A stretch of 31,404 nucleotides of DNA. It comes from Chara braunii (taxonomy: Eukaryota; Streptophyta; Charophyceae; Charales; Characeae). Positions 1 through 10,889 of this stretch are shown piece by piece. A program made the translations under genes and the position numbers. The stretch spans positions 585,426 through 616,829 of the forward strand of contig BFEA01000735.1 in assembly GCA_003427395.1 (NCBI GenBank), read 5' to 3'. How positions within the stretch are numbered: position 1 is the first letter of the stretch; each line of letters opens with the position of its first letter. Below the pieces are notes generated by a model. The model was not told the DNA's origin and made no database searches. It saw only the letters and a list, made by a program, of their open reading frames with translations.

Positions 1-81
<81 letters not shown>
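1..81. repeat. (TC)n microsatellite
   Basis: Uninterrupted TC dinucleotides run from the window edge, so the true length is unknown. A short (TG)n stretch follows at 82-90. Confidence 0.97.
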
Positions 82-85
<4 letters not shown>

Positions 86-90
86 TGTGT

Positions 91-423
91 TCTTAGTCTC
101 ATTGCTTTGGCTACCTTAGAGCTGCGTTCCCCCCGCCCACGTGGTAGACAATTATGGACATACCCGGGACCTGAGGTGGACCGACCAAATCATTCATGTA
201 CCCTGCTTCCGAATGGCTGAAATTATGCCCATACCCAGCAGTCGTTGGGGTCCACTTGGTAGGCATGAGCATAATTTCGTGCTCTGAATCCCAGACCCTA
301 CGCAATTGGGTACGCATACAATTCCGCAAAGAGGGGTACAATGCAAAGTTGAACGACCTCTGGGAATAAATACAACTTCACGCTAGGACTGGATATAACA
401 GGTTTTCTAATCTTTAAGTAGGG
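91..423. other. Unrecognised intergenic stretch
   Basis: I find no long open frame, terminal repeat or RNA match here. It ends against a 27-base T run at 424-450, which could be the A tail of a minus-strand retrocopy, but the DNA beside it matches nothing I know. Confidence 0.4.
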
Positions 424-454
<31 letters not shown>

Positions 455-513
455 ACAGGAAAGGCTGCTAGGGGAGGTGATACCAAGAAGCCCCCCTAGC
501 AGGTCTCCTAGTT

Positions 514-570
514 GCTCCAATCTATTGGTGGAGAGCCTCACCTGCTGGAAATCGGGTTCAGCGTCCCATC
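514..570 (+). repeat. Dispersed repeat R1, copy 1
   Basis: Short motif containing CTATTGGTGG, then CACCTGCTGGAAATCGGG, then TTCAGCGTCCC. The same order and spacing recurs at 1988-2025 (second half only), 5642-5698 (minus), 7281-7330 and 24820-24856 (minus, second half). I do not recognise the family. The shared block is about 55 bases, and no TIRs or tail are visible. Confidence 0.55.
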
Positions 571-702
571 TTACATCAGACTGATATTCAGAGAGTAACC
601 TGAGTAGTGATGCCGCCTGCCAGCATTGATTGCTTGGGACACCCGAGGATTGACTGAGCAGGTCGTTTGAGAGGGGAGAACCTCTTCGCCTGACGTCAGA
701 CA

Positions 703-1094
703 CCGGATAACTACTGTTATACCCAGTTTCCCCTCCCTTCTTCCCTTTCCTCTCCCACTGTATTCTTCTCTTGCCTGTTCCCTCTCTCCTCTGGTAGACA
801 CCTGTGGGCCCGTGGCCTTTCTACAGCTTCACGACTTCCTTTCACTCGTCCCCACTCATCCCTGAAGGGCACCAGGGGATTGTCGGTTGTCTTTACTGTC
901 GGATGCCGGATAACTACTGCTATGCCCTCCCTTCCTCCCTTTCCTCTCCCTATGTATTCTTCTCCTGCCTACTCCCTCTCTCCTCTGGTGGTCGCTTGTG
1001 GGCCCGTGGCTCTTCTGCAACTTCAGGGCTTCCTTTCGCTCCTCCCGACCTATCCCTGGGGGGCACCAAGGGATTATCGGTTGTCTTTACTGTC
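703..1094 (+). repeat. Imperfect tandem duplication, about 200-base unit
   Basis: Unit 1 (703-900) and unit 2 (906-1094) both start CCGGATAACTACTG and pass through a pyrimidine-rich block and GTGGGCCCGTGGC. Both end GGTTGTCTTTACTGTC. They differ by scattered substitutions and small indels, so the duplication is not recent. Open frames inside are shadows of the pyrimidine-rich DNA. Confidence 0.85.
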
Positions 1095-1280
1095 AAAAGT
1101 CGTTGTCCTCCATGTGTGTCTGTTACCCGATCCCTCTTAATGGCCATACCATGCATTTTTAACCATTGCCAACGTGTTTGGGGGGAAGGGGTCCGGGAAG
1201 TCTTGTAGGGGAAATTCAATTTTCTTTTTTAGTTTCCTCTTTCTTCGTTTTTTTTCTACTACTGGTTTCACTTGAATAGA

Positions 1281-1500
1281 GGTGACGCCAACCTCAACAC
1301 CCACCGCGATTTCCCGATCAGAGTGGGAGTAGGCCCTGAAAGGCGGAGTAAGGGGTGTGCCAAGGACTTTTGGAAAGTTGCGGTTGGAGTCCCAAATCGG
1401 AGTTGGGATCTCCGGTGCCAAGGTTCAAGGGACAACACGGAACTACCTTCAATTACCAGGGGTAAAATGAGGACTTAATTAGAAGAGGGGCGAAAAGGGA
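1281..1500 (+). mobile_element. Truncated LTR-like unit, copy D
   Basis: Begins GGTGACGCCAACCTCA, aligning with the TGTGACGCCC start of copies A and B. It continues through the family block GGTGTGCCAAGGACTTTTGG near 1353. Similarity is lost by about 1500, so only the first tenth of the unit remains. Confidence 0.6.
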
Positions 1501-1623
1501 CGGCGTACGTATCAGCGTCTTCGTCAGCGACAGACCTTCAAGTTCCTAGGATGATGGACGTTCGGAAGAAAATGGGGATCGAGGTGCGGGCCTCGCAAAG
1601 TTTCGATTCTGACACGGAGGGCC

Positions 1624-1977
1624 TCACTTGAAGCCTTGAAGACTCCTAGTGTGAAGCTCGTCTTCACTGCGGACCCTGCGGGTGAAGCCAAGCACGCCGA
1701 AGGTGAAATCCTGCATGCACTCGTAGCACGCGACGCAAGGCCACTTGTAGGCAATCGCAGGCCAGTGGATGACAGTCAGGTCGGTGATGTGGGAGAGTGT
1801 AATAGGGCAGGTATTCTTTTTCAATGCCGACCAACCTAGGTTGGGCGTATCCTTGAATCCGGTGCTGATCAGGATACTGGGTGGGGTGCTGGGTTTGGCC
1901 CAAGGCTTCCTGAATGTTCCACTCGCAGACTCGTTTTTGACCTGTTCTGCAAGGGGGCACCTGGTCGAAGGCTCCAT
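1624..1977 (-). pseudogene. Open frame of unknown origin, possible coding relic
   Basis: A 117-codon minus-strand frame has a coding-like composition, with evenly mixed residues and no low-complexity runs. It includes a CVACYEC cysteine pair near its C-terminal third. I cannot assign a family, and no partner exons are visible. The upstream end runs into DNA resembling repeat R1 (1988-2025), so it may be a fragment of a transposon gene rather than a host exon. A chance frame is also possible. Confidence 0.2.
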
Positions 1978-1987
1978 GTTTTGGTCG

Positions 1988-2025
1988 GGGGCTGTACCTG
2001 CTGGAAAAGGGGTTCAGCGTCCCTT
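1988..2025 (+). repeat. Dispersed repeat R1, copy 2 (second half)
   Basis: Carries GTACCTGCTGGAAAAGGGG followed by TTCAGCGTCCC, matching the downstream half of R1 copy 1. The CTATTGGTGG half is absent. Confidence 0.5.
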
Positions 2026-2057
2026 GATGATTCAAAGAGACAGAGCAGCCAACAACT

Positions 2058-2157
2058 ATTTGAAGTCATTTAACACCCTTTGGTCACTGAGCATTGGGAG
2101 AAACAATGTTTGAAGTCATCCAACACCCTTTGGTCACTGACCATTGGGAGAAATATG
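2058..2157 (+). repeat. 50-base tandem duplication
   Basis: Two adjacent units (2058-2107 and 2108-2157) each contain TTTGAAGTCAT, then AACACCCTTTGGTCACTGA, then CATTGGGAGAAA, at an exact period of 50 with few mismatches. Confidence 0.9.
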
Positions 2158-2472
2158 TCTAACCAATTATGAATTGTATTACCCTATCGTGCCCTCAGTC
2201 CGCCTTGTAGCACGCCTGTTTGTCATCCCCTGGACGCAATCAGTGTATGTTTCTAATTGCGGAGATTTCCTTCCTTCCTGAAGCTCTGCACAGGGAATTG
2301 ATACATAAGATCTCATTTCTGAACTTGGACTGCAACAAAATTCCAGAAATCCTTAGCATACCCTTGTTTCGAGCGTTGTTGGCCCCTGCCTAAACTCTGA
2401 TAAGAAAGCAGCCCTAGGTGTGAGGTTCCCTGTACATTGCCTCCTTCAAGTTAGCATGTTCAAAACTTTTAT
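2158..2472. other. Unrecognised stretch
   Basis: No frame, repeat pair or RNA motif could be supported between the 50-base duplication and the 75-base duplication. Confidence 0.4.
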
Positions 2473-2622
2473 AGCTTGGATTCATCAAGCGAGGACATCT
2501 CAAACTACTAGTACATTCGAAGCTAAACGTAGAAGTGTGATGCCCAAAGCTTGGATTCATCAAGCGAGGACATCTCAAACTACTAGTACATTCGAAGCTA
2601 AACGTAGAAGTGTGATGCCCAA
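2473..2622 (+). repeat. 75-base tandem duplication across an LTR boundary
   Basis: Two essentially identical 75-base units (2473-2547 and 2548-2622) start AGCTTGGATTCATCAAGCGA. Each unit ends with TGTGATGCCCAA, which is the start of LTR-like copy C. The duplication therefore spans flank plus the first 12 LTR bases and arose after insertion. The near identity suggests it is young. Confidence 0.9.
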
Positions 2623-4899
2623 ACCTCACGCCTAGTGCGACTTCCTGTTTCGAAGTGCGAGGGGGCCCAGAAGCGCGTAGTAGGGGTGTGCCAAGGATTT
2701 AGGAAAGTGGGGGGAGTGGAGTCCAAGTCCGGAACTGAGATCTTCGGTGCCAAGGCTTAAGGATAGAAATGCAAGTGGTTCTGCATAGGGGCAGATCTTT
2801 TGTTTGCCCTTCTCAGAGTCGAGCGGCTAGTTTCACCGGCCACGTCGCCCGGGGCGGGGTCGTACTTGGTGCACGGCGGGAACACAGTGGGTGTCTCTCA
2901 GTGTAAACACCTTTCGCCAGCGGGTTTCACAGATCTCGGAATCTAACGTGGACGGCCTCAGTCGAAGGCTCTGCTTTCCGCACTCAACTTCGGAGCGGGT
3001 TCGTTGTACAAATCTCGCCGCTCGATAGGTGTTGTATTGCCGACATTATGAGCACGGCCTTTGGGGCCAGCAAGGGGTTATCGATTCCCAAGGGACAACC
3101 GTTAGACTGTGGTAGGGAAGGAGGAGATGGAATGGAGGGAAGTTGGTTTCAATGGCGATGAATCTTGGTGTGATGTAGTATTGATAATTACAGGTGTCGG
3201 GGTAATCCAGGATTCGAGAATTATGTCAGATGGCCCTATGGACGTCCCAAACATACAGTCGATCACCCTCAGTTTGGCAAGGGTAGGTTGGGAGCCTTAA
3301 GTTCGATCGGCGGAAGTTGTTTATTCTCCCAGTATTTCTCGTACTCGGGTTCCCTTAAGCTGGCATGGTCGGTGATCCATAATGGAACGCCAATATCCAT
3401 ATTTTGCAAAAGAGACTTAACTCATACATTGGTCGTTCAAGGAGAGGTTGTGTCGGGGACGGGTCATGCGGACACGCGTATATGTGATGACAGTCGTTTT
3501 GGTGATCATTCGTATACGTGCGTGCACATGATCTATTCCCACCAAATTTGAGTCAACTTACACAAATCATATGGTTGTGCGACAACCAGAAGAAAGGAAA
3601 AGAGAGTGGATAACATTCCCATGCATAAGATGTCAATCGTGCGTGGATCATGCATGAGGAAGATCCAACCCTAACCCAGACATATATACAGACTGTAACC
3701 TACATGTTATGCATGCCTCTATCTTGACCCAGGTTTATTCAGAAAGACAACTTCTACAGGCTTAAAATCACACAGTCGATTGATATTACATACATAGAAA
3801 CATGGGCGTACCAAAGAGGGGCGGGATTACATACATCAGCAGGGCGCCCATCTCATATTCCTCATAATCCTTCGTCTTTACGATCGACAACCCTCCATGC
3901 AAATCGTCTGAGTGATCAATCAATTTTGGGATTGTCATACATTCTACACTAAAGAGGAAGAGATGAGGGAGAAAAAGGTAATTCATACATCAACCAAAGA
4001 AAAGAAAATCCGAGAGTGCCACAAACGAAGATGGTCGAAAACCAGAAATCAAAATTATACAGAAGATGGAAAGAGATAACCCCACTTCAACACACACCTC
4101 TCTCTCTCTCTCTCTCTCTCGAATTTCTCACGATGCGGACAGTCTGTCGCCACGCACCTACCAATCAACTTGAAGTTGTCATCCCGCTTAGTTCGAGTAT
4201 GCAAGCCAGGTTTGCCCGTGTGCCACAGTCTTTCGCGGCCACACGTCAACCCCGCATACACAGCACCAGCTCATCGGATCGCCCAACTCCCTACTCACCA
4301 TTTTGTCTCCGGTTGCTAGCCGATTCTCTCGACCACACTAACTCCCAAGTGTAAATTAGAGAGTGAATTAGTCGCGCTTGCGAGTTTTATAACATTTAGT
4401 TGCGGAATATAATTTTGAATTATGCTGAAGCAAGAAGTAGAGAGGAGGGAGTGCCTACTCGTGCATGATCGGGTCGCGGCGTGGGGGACGTAGCCGCTCT
4501 CTTGTGTCTCCACACATCAATCAAGTGATGCATCTGTAGGCCAATGAGGTAGCTGGGAGAGAGACTCCGAGTTTCGCGCGGAAAAAGAAGAGATCAAGAA
4601 GGGAGAGGATTACAGTTACACCTGCGCTTGCCAAGAAGGAGCAAGAAGAGATTACAGTTGCGATTAGAATTTAGGCGCGGCGGGGGCAGAGCGCAGGACA
4701 GGACGCAGCAATGCGCGCACAAGTAGGGAGCCTCGTACAGTTACAGCCAACAATTACGAATTCCTAAATTTCTGGCCTGGTTAAAATCCTAATTGCAGGA
4801 AGAAATCCCGAGAACCTGCGTGGGTTAGGAATTCGATAAAAAATTCAAAAAGATTCCCCGTGCGACAATCGCGCCAAAAAAATTCCGTCCAATTCCGTC

Positions 4900-4934
<35 letters not shown>

Positions 4935-5132
4935 GGCATCAGCCGTTATTTTTCGTGCTCGCTATGGCGCGCCCCACCAACCGCCATGGTCCCAACTTTT
5001 TCTGAAAGAACGGGGGCGTTAATGTAATTGATCCTGTCCCCTTCTTTTCCACCCTCCCCTCACCGTGACTTCCAACCCCCTTAGTACCATGGCGCAGAAG
5101 ATGGTGCCCATACAAAAAAAGAGATCGTCACA
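2611..5132 (+). mobile_element. Solo LTR-like unit, copy C (diverged)
   Basis: Starts TGTGATGCCCAAACCTCACG and ends ATCGTCACA, matching the termini of copies A and B. Shared internal blocks are GGTGTGCCAAGGATTT near 2688, a (CT)n run followed by GATGCGGACAGTCTGTC near 4133, and GCGTGGGGGACGTAGCC at 4478-4494. At 2522 bases it is longer than the other copies, mostly because its first half is about 350 bases longer. A 30-base A run at 4903-4932 suggests a later retroposed insertion. No matching target duplication is visible, and the left flank was tandemly duplicated. Open frames inside are shadows. Confidence 0.72.
4903..4932. repeat. Poly-A run inside LTR-like copy C
   Basis: Thirty consecutive A bases occur at a point where copies A and B have no such tract, so this is probably the tail of an insertion or local slippage growth. 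Confidence 0.9.
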
Positions 5133-6004
5133 CAAACCTAAATTTGAATTTTGTCGAGCCTGAAAGCAACCAATACCACCACTTGGAAAATTGAGTGTGG
5201 TCCCGTACTGACCTCTCTTGGATTGAGTGTTGGACCTACTGCCAATAGATGGAATGAGAAACCGACTCATGTATCTGGCCTTGTTCGAGCGCAAGAGACC
5301 AAGAAAGAAAAGAACAAAAGGGAAGGGTCTACCAGTGCGACTCCCAACAAGAAAGACAAAATGGTAAAGAAGAAAGAAATAAAAAAGGGAGAACATAGCA
5401 TCCCCTCAAATCAAGGATTTTTTCCCCCCATCGGATTTGGCATTGCTGGAAACTCAATGGTATGGAGGAAATGAAGATTGCACGAACAGGTTAAGCAAAT
5501 CTGAAACCAGGTTTTATGGATCTATCTGGCGGACTTCTATTCAGTCTGAAAAGGTGACAAATTTTAAGTGTAGCAATGAGGGATGCTGGCCCGGTTACCA
5601 GCAAACACTGTAACAATTATCATTATCAGACGATGCTCTTGAGGGGACGTTGGACCCGGTTTCTACCAAGTGCAGCTCCCCACCAATAGACTGGAGCCCC
5701 CTACAAGACAAGTAGAAGTGTATGCTCTTGCCATCGCTTCTATCTGTTGATGCAGATGTTTCTTAAAAAAAAAAAAAAACCATAAAAAAAGCATCCCCTC
5801 AAGGCACACTCACACTAGAGCTTTTGACTTTTTAACTTATTTCTGGACGTAATTGCAATAAGATACATCCATGTTCAACCAATAATTTGGTCGGATCCAT
5901 TGAAGGTGGTACTAGTGTGAGTATGCCCTCAGTGCTTTCAGAAGCCCGTGAGAAAGACTCATCGGAAGGAAAATACTTTTTTTTTTTTTTTTTTAAGACT
6001 ATGT
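5133..6004. other. Unrecognised DNA with a weak open frame
   Basis: A plus-strand frame at 5151-5474 (107 codons) has a lysine-rich C-terminal half. I do not recognise it, and it may be a chance frame. No tRNA-primer-like site follows the end of copy C, so this is not an obvious retrotransposon interior. It also contains R1 copy 3, an A run near 5766 and a T run near 5978. Confidence 0.3.
5642..5698 (-). repeat. Dispersed repeat R1, copy 3
   Basis: Read on the minus strand it gives CTATTGGTGGGGAGCTGCAC, then TTGGTAGAAACCGGGTCC, then AACGTCCCC. Both halves of R1 are present. A partial echo (GCTGGTAACCGGGCC on the minus strand) lies at about 5585-5605. Confidence 0.5.
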
Positions 6005-6006
6005 TA

Positions 6007-7206
6007 TGTGTCCGATTTTCAATTCAATGCGGGTTCCGTGTTGAATTATTCAACGCACGTTGAATTCGCGTCAAATCCCGTTTAAAAAAAAAAAGAGTTT
6101 CTACTAGAACGTGGAATACGCCGCCATATGTTTTGTCTTTTGTGCATGTGGTGAGTAGAGGCCCACGGTCTGTCTGCTTTCAAATGTCAAGGCCTGGAAC
6201 CTTCTCGAATTTTCATTGGTCTGCTGCTGCTTGGGCCTTTGAGTCATGACTTTTCGATTTTGGCATATGATTTTCAACGTGGATTGTGACTCTTGCCACT
6301 AGGACACGAATCTGGCCTGTGAAACTGCCCTCTACTCGTGGGATGTGACTCTTCAATATGACTTTTCATTTTGAAACGTGATTTTTGCCCCTAAGATGTG
6401 ACCGTTTGTTGGGTGTCTGTTGGACTAGACTGCTAAGGTACCCGACTATAACCTTTCTTAAATTCACTAACTCGGCCCTTTCTTGGCCAGGACCTATGAC
6501 CCTGAGACCCGAATTTGGGGTTTCAATCGTGGAAGGTCTTTCAACATGTGGTAAGTAGAGGCCCTTAGCGCCACTGCACGTATTCCTAAGAAAAGAAAAA
6601 CGAGAAAAACAAAAGAAAAATGAAAAAACAAAAGAAAAACGAGAAAACAAAAGACAAACGAGAAGCAAACGAAAAACAAGAAAACAGAGAATTAGTGACC
6701 CATAACTGTGATGCACAGAGTGCCATAGACCTGAATTCGAATCCAGACTATATATTCTCGGCCCACACAGGCAGTCTACAAGTCTGGGGTTCTTGCTAAT
6801 CCGTAGGGGCCCTTCGGTAATAGGACTGGACAAATAGATTGGAGCAATTTGTATAAAAAAAAAAAGAAAAAAAGATATGCACGCACATGCACACACATGT
6901 GCTCACAGTGTTGGGGGATGGGGTGGCCCCAACTTTTTTCCCTCTTGCAGTTTGATTTTCGGGAGGGAGGGGCATTTTTTGCCACCCCACCCTGTCAATA
7001 GGTGTCAAATTTTTATTTATTTTTCCCTATTTTTGTGTTTGGACGCGTAGGGCCACGTGTCCGAGGCCCAACGCGCCCATCCCGTTTTTTCGGATTCAAT
7101 GGGAGACCCCCGTTTTTTCGTTAAAAGGGATTCAACGAGGCCCCTGGGGCGATTCAACGGGGATCAACGGAATTTAACGGTCCCCGTTGCCCGTTGTTCG
7201 GACACA
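6007..7206. mobile_element. Weak candidate TIR element flanked by TA
   Basis: TGTGTCCGA at 6007-6015 and TCGGACACA at 7198-7206 form a 9-base inverted pair, each flanked by TA. Degenerate TTCAACG/CAACGG repeats lie near both ends. A further GTGTCCGA copy at 7057 complicates the boundaries. No transposase is visible inside. Short TIRs like this can arise by chance. Confidence 0.3.
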
Positions 7207-7280
7207 TAGTTAAAAGACTCTTTTGACCATATTAAGTGGGGTGATATGAGCATCCCCATTTAGTATAGGCAGGTTGGTCA

Positions 7281-7330
7281 CTCCATCTATTGGTGGGCTG
7301 CACCTGATGGAAAACGAGTCCAGCGTCCCA
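7281..7330 (+). repeat. Dispersed repeat R1, copy 4
   Basis: CTCCATCTATTGGTGGGCTG is followed by CACCTGATGGAAAACGAGTC and CAGCGTCCC. Both halves of R1 are present in plus orientation. Confidence 0.5.
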
Positions 7331-7686
7331 TTGAGGACAAAATGATTGGAACAGCTGAAAGGGGGGAAGAAATGACTTAACATGGATCTCTTCACCCAGG
7401 CTTGGGCACCAAAAATAACTTCTCTAACCAGCCCTTACTAGATTATCTGACTTATATCACTTGGCCCATACATGGGCCGCGGGCCTTCCTCATTAACATG
7501 CCCATGAGAACGGGGGTTGCCCCAACTACCGCCAGATCAGTCCTGCAAGGCCGAGCAACACATTTTTTGGGATGACACAAATAAATCGAGAAACAAAAGA
7601 AAAAAGAAAAACAACGTAAGAAAAGATAGAGAGAAAAAAAATAAACGGTTCTTTTCTTGTTGAGGCCTGTGCGCGAGGGAGGGATG

Positions 7687-7689
<3 letters not shown>
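7331..7689. other. Unrecognised stretch before the GA array
   Basis: Nothing beyond A-rich interrupted runs near 7590-7645. Open frames here extend from the adjacent microsatellites and are not credible genes. Confidence 0.4.

Positions 7690-7778
<89 letters not shown>
7690..7778. repeat. (GA)n microsatellite
   Basis: About 89 bases of pure GA. It is complementary to the (CT)n array 90 bases downstream, so the pair could fold into a long hairpin. Confidence 0.97.
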
Positions 7779-7780
<2 letters not shown>

Positions 7781-7811
7781 CTCTTTTTCTCTCTCTCCCA
7801 GCCCCCCTGCC

Positions 7812-7863
7812 CGACACCTTGAAAGTATGGAAACCAGGAATGAATCTTCCCCAGAACGCGGGG

Positions 7864-7946
<83 letters not shown>

Positions 7947-8039
7947 GTGTGTGTGTCTCTGTCTCCCTTTCTCTCTGCCCTAGAACTGGGAAGTTTGAAA
8001 ACCCGGAATGAATCTTCCCTAGAACGCGGGGATATTCAT
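7812..8039 (+). repeat. Direct repeat flanking the (CT)n array
   Basis: A block containing GGAATGAATCTTCCC, AGAACGCGGGGATATTC and then (CT)n occurs twice, at about 7820-7868 and 7990-8039. The whole module (unique block plus microsatellite) has been duplicated. The second microsatellite (about 8040-8057) is much shorter. Confidence 0.85.
7868..7944. repeat. (CT)n microsatellite
   Basis: About 77 bases of uninterrupted CT, followed by short (GT)n. Confidence 0.97.
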
Positions 8040-8057
8040 TCTCTCTCTCTCTCTCTC

Positions 8058-8587
8058 GCGTGTGCGGACACAGAAGAGAAAAAAAAAATCCATCTTTTTT
8101 TTTCATACGTAGAAAATATTTTTTTCCCTTTCTTTTTCAACAGCGTTTTGTTTCATTTTTCTCCTATTTTTTAGACTTTGCTTTTGAAGTAGCTTGGGGA
8201 ACTGGACGACCGGTAGCTCTAGCCTCGACGTGGTTCGGCCTACCGGTCGGCCGTGGCTCGGACTTCATAGTTGGGCCATGTACTAGTTGTTTAATTGTAA
8301 ACGCACCTGAAATCCCCCCTATTTCAGAGATTGGGTTGATGTCTTGCACTATCGTTTTAGTTTCCCACTTGCTCCTCTGTCTGAGAGACATTCATACCAT
8401 ACCATGAAAGTGGGACAATAGGATTTTAGCGTAATGGGAATGGGCTGGGGAACTCTTGTACTGGGAAGAGGGGGATCGTTGGGTCCACCGTAGCCCACTC
8501 ATTGAATCGTAGTTTGTAGTTTCAATTGATCGCCTTCCCCTCTTCTATCTATACACCTTCCCATTCCACCGTGACCCTCTCCATCCT

Positions 8588-8588
<1 letters not shown>
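8058..8588. other. Unrecognised stretch
   Basis: Contains T-rich runs near 8093-8170 and no supportable gene. The plus and minus frames at 8060-8407 are complementary shadows with no recognisable domain. Confidence 0.35.

Positions 8589-8625
<37 letters not shown>
8589..8625. repeat. Poly-C run, 37 bases
   Basis: Thirty-seven consecutive C bases on the plus strand. It lies about 75 bases beyond the 3' side of the minus-strand LINE remnant and would read as poly-G in that orientation. This is unusual among the many A/T homopolymers of the window. Confidence 0.95.
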
Positions 8626-8708
8626 AGCCAATCACTCCTGAACGTTTGGATGGTTTTGAGGATTTCTTCTTTACATGAATTAAATTGACTTTTCTCTTTT
8701 AGAATGAC

Positions 8709-9029
8709 CTATTGGGCTAGGATTTGTACTTGAATTTGCTCTTTGATGCTGTCGGTGAATTTTGGGCTCGAATTTGGCTCCCTCTCATTCATTGGTGCTT
8801 CTCCTCTGCAAAATGGCCCAGAGGAGTCTTCTACCCAGGATGAATAAATTATGTGTAAAGTTATTTGTTTGTTCTGGGGACCATTGTTCACAGAGAAGCG
8901 CTTTACATCCTCATGGACCCATGACAAGTGAGCCTTTGTTTTTTATTGGTCCCATACTATGCGGTCCCACCATCTCCAAAGTCATACGCCTCCGGGGCAC
9001 TCTAGGAAAATGTGTTCACTGGTCTCAGG
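8709..9029 (-). pseudogene. LINE ORF2 C-terminal segment with zinc-binding-like motif
   Basis: Reads ETSEHIFLECPGG, then a broken LWRWWDRIVWD segment. This resembles the histidine-cysteine motif (E-T-x-x-H-x-F-x-x-C-P, followed by W-x-x-W) found after the reverse transcriptase of many plant LINEs. Two stops interrupt it before a 72-codon open tail that ends at 8709. This is the 3' end of the coding relic in the larger LINE remnant. Confidence 0.6.
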
Positions 9030-9895
9030 TATTTTTCAACTCGGAAAAAAAGATTTGTTAAGTTTACACCATGGTTCCGCTATGCCCTTTTTCTCTAGGG
9101 TGGTTCTGTCTATTCTCTAGTCATTTGTAGGGAGGCAGCAGTGTTCTATTTGTCTCTGAAGGGATACTATTTTGGAGGTTTTGGACCTTACGACTTTAAA
9201 CCATTGAATGTCCTTAAGGTCCTCCCTACCGAGGTTCAATTGCTGCATCCATCCAGTTGATGCCCTGTCTTTCAAGTTGATTATAGGTTTAATCATCTGA
9301 TAAGTAGATTTGATTGAGACACTGTGCAAGTATCGTTGTAATCTCTGTTTAGCTCGATTTAGGTTCCCTATGTCCAACAAGCTGGATCTATGGGTAGCCC
9401 TGGGATGGGTGTTGATGGTCTAAATGCAAGCCACGTCGAGGCTTCATTCTTAAATCCTTTGATTCTGAAAATTTCATCAGTTGGGATCTATTTTGGTTTG
9501 TTGTCTTGGTTTAGTATTATTACGTTCGTCATCAGTGGATCCAATCCCGTGAGTTAGGGTTCATCAGTCGGAATCATTATTATTAATCCCTGTGAGTTAG
9601 GGTCGGGTTCTACGGAGGGGCAACAACCGTTCGTCACCAGCGGATCCAATCTCACCATTTGAAAGCCGCAACTTTGACAATTGTTCGTGCTCATAGGACT
9701 TCTTGAAAAATTCTGAAAATTATAGGGTCTGTAGATTTGACGCAAATTCATTTTTTATCATTCACCTAGTTTTCCACTCTATGCTACAGGGACCCTCGTG
9801 AAACGGCGCTACCAGTCCCCTGAGGTTTTGACATCAGGGGGAGTGGTGGTTTGACCTGTAGAGAGTAACTAAACTTTTTTTTCCAATGGATATAA

Positions 9896-10516
9896 CTAGG
9901 ATTCGCATATCGTTTTTTTATCGTTTTTGAGTACCATCAAGTCACTTCTTGGAAGTTTCTCCCTTTTCTTTTTCTTTAGAATTCTCACCCATTCTAGTGG
10001 GATTAGACATACTATTCTGTATACACTGCCATCCATTAGGCGGAAATATTTGAGTTTATTGTGGAGGAGTTCCGGGGAAATCCAGTCTTGAGATTCCTCA
10101 GTGACACCCCATATATTTTTTACTCTTATTATGCCCTTCCTAATCCACCCCTCCCATGAATGATCATTATAATGTAGGGTGTAGCCTTGGGAATCCTTTA
10201 TCCATGCATCGTTGAAAAGTGGTTGTTGGTTGATCTCTTCATATCTCTGGGAGAAGTGTTTGTTAGGTAATAGAGGTTTTTCCCATATTTTGAGGATAGT
10301 ACGCCAAAAAGGGTCCCTAATGATGTCTCTCCTGACTACTTCTCTATTTGTGGTGTCTTGAGTATCAGGAACCTTAGATGTGCTTTTTGGAATGGTCCAA
10401 GGTTTGTTTTCTAGCCACCTTGCTGGATCTATTGACTCTTCAGTCTCGGGGGAAAGTCTTCTTAGTTGTTCCCATGCAAGGACGCTCCATGGGGTTTGAG
10501 GGTTGAGTAAGTGCAT
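9896..10516 (-). pseudogene. LINE ORF2 connector region, open frame
   Basis: An open frame of 206 codons, the longest in the remnant. It contains PFWRTILKIWEKPLLPNKHF, then an F-N-D-A-W-I motif and a downstream W-I-R-K-G-I block. This fits the region between the polymerase domain and the terminal Cys/His motif of LINE ORF2, where W-x-x-x-P-L-x-x-N and 'G-I' blocks are common. The family assignment rests on its position between the polymerase blocks and the terminal motif on the same strand. It has no independent start and ends at a stop inside the remnant. Confidence 0.6.
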
Positions 10517-10889
10517 TTTAATCTACTGTATTAAAATTGCGTTGACTTGAGTAGTAGGGTTTATGTTTCCCAGCCCCCCCTAGACTTGGGGTGGATTATA
10601 GAAGATCAGCTACTCTACTAATAATATTTTTATAATCATGATTTCCCCTCCATATTTAGACTCTTAGTTGTTGCTGAATGGATTTGATCAACGAATTATC
10701 TAAGGCCTAGATTGCCGATTTATACCATATTGAAGTTAGTGCAACATTGTTGATTGTTAGAGATTGTCTCATTATCGATGTGTGTTTATTTTTCCATATA
10801 GGGGTGTTAAGGGATGACCACTTAATTCGAGGGGGTTCTGGTGACCTTACTCCTGATGATGGATCCACCAACCTAGAGTCTTATCTCCC

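Noticed and set aside
2414-2635. 71-codon frames with an internal duplicated peptide
   Set aside because: They arise from the 75-base tandem duplication in two frames and are not evidence of a repeat protein.
6690-6760. Possible tRNA or tRNA-derived SINE (ATTCGAATCC box)
   Set aside because: The B-box-like sequence lacks a pairing T stem, and no A box or cloverleaf could be drawn.
7452-8174. Long Ser/Leu and Arg/Glu open frames on both strands
   Set aside because: They are translations of the (GA)n and (CT)n arrays, and dinucleotide repeats have no stops in these frames.
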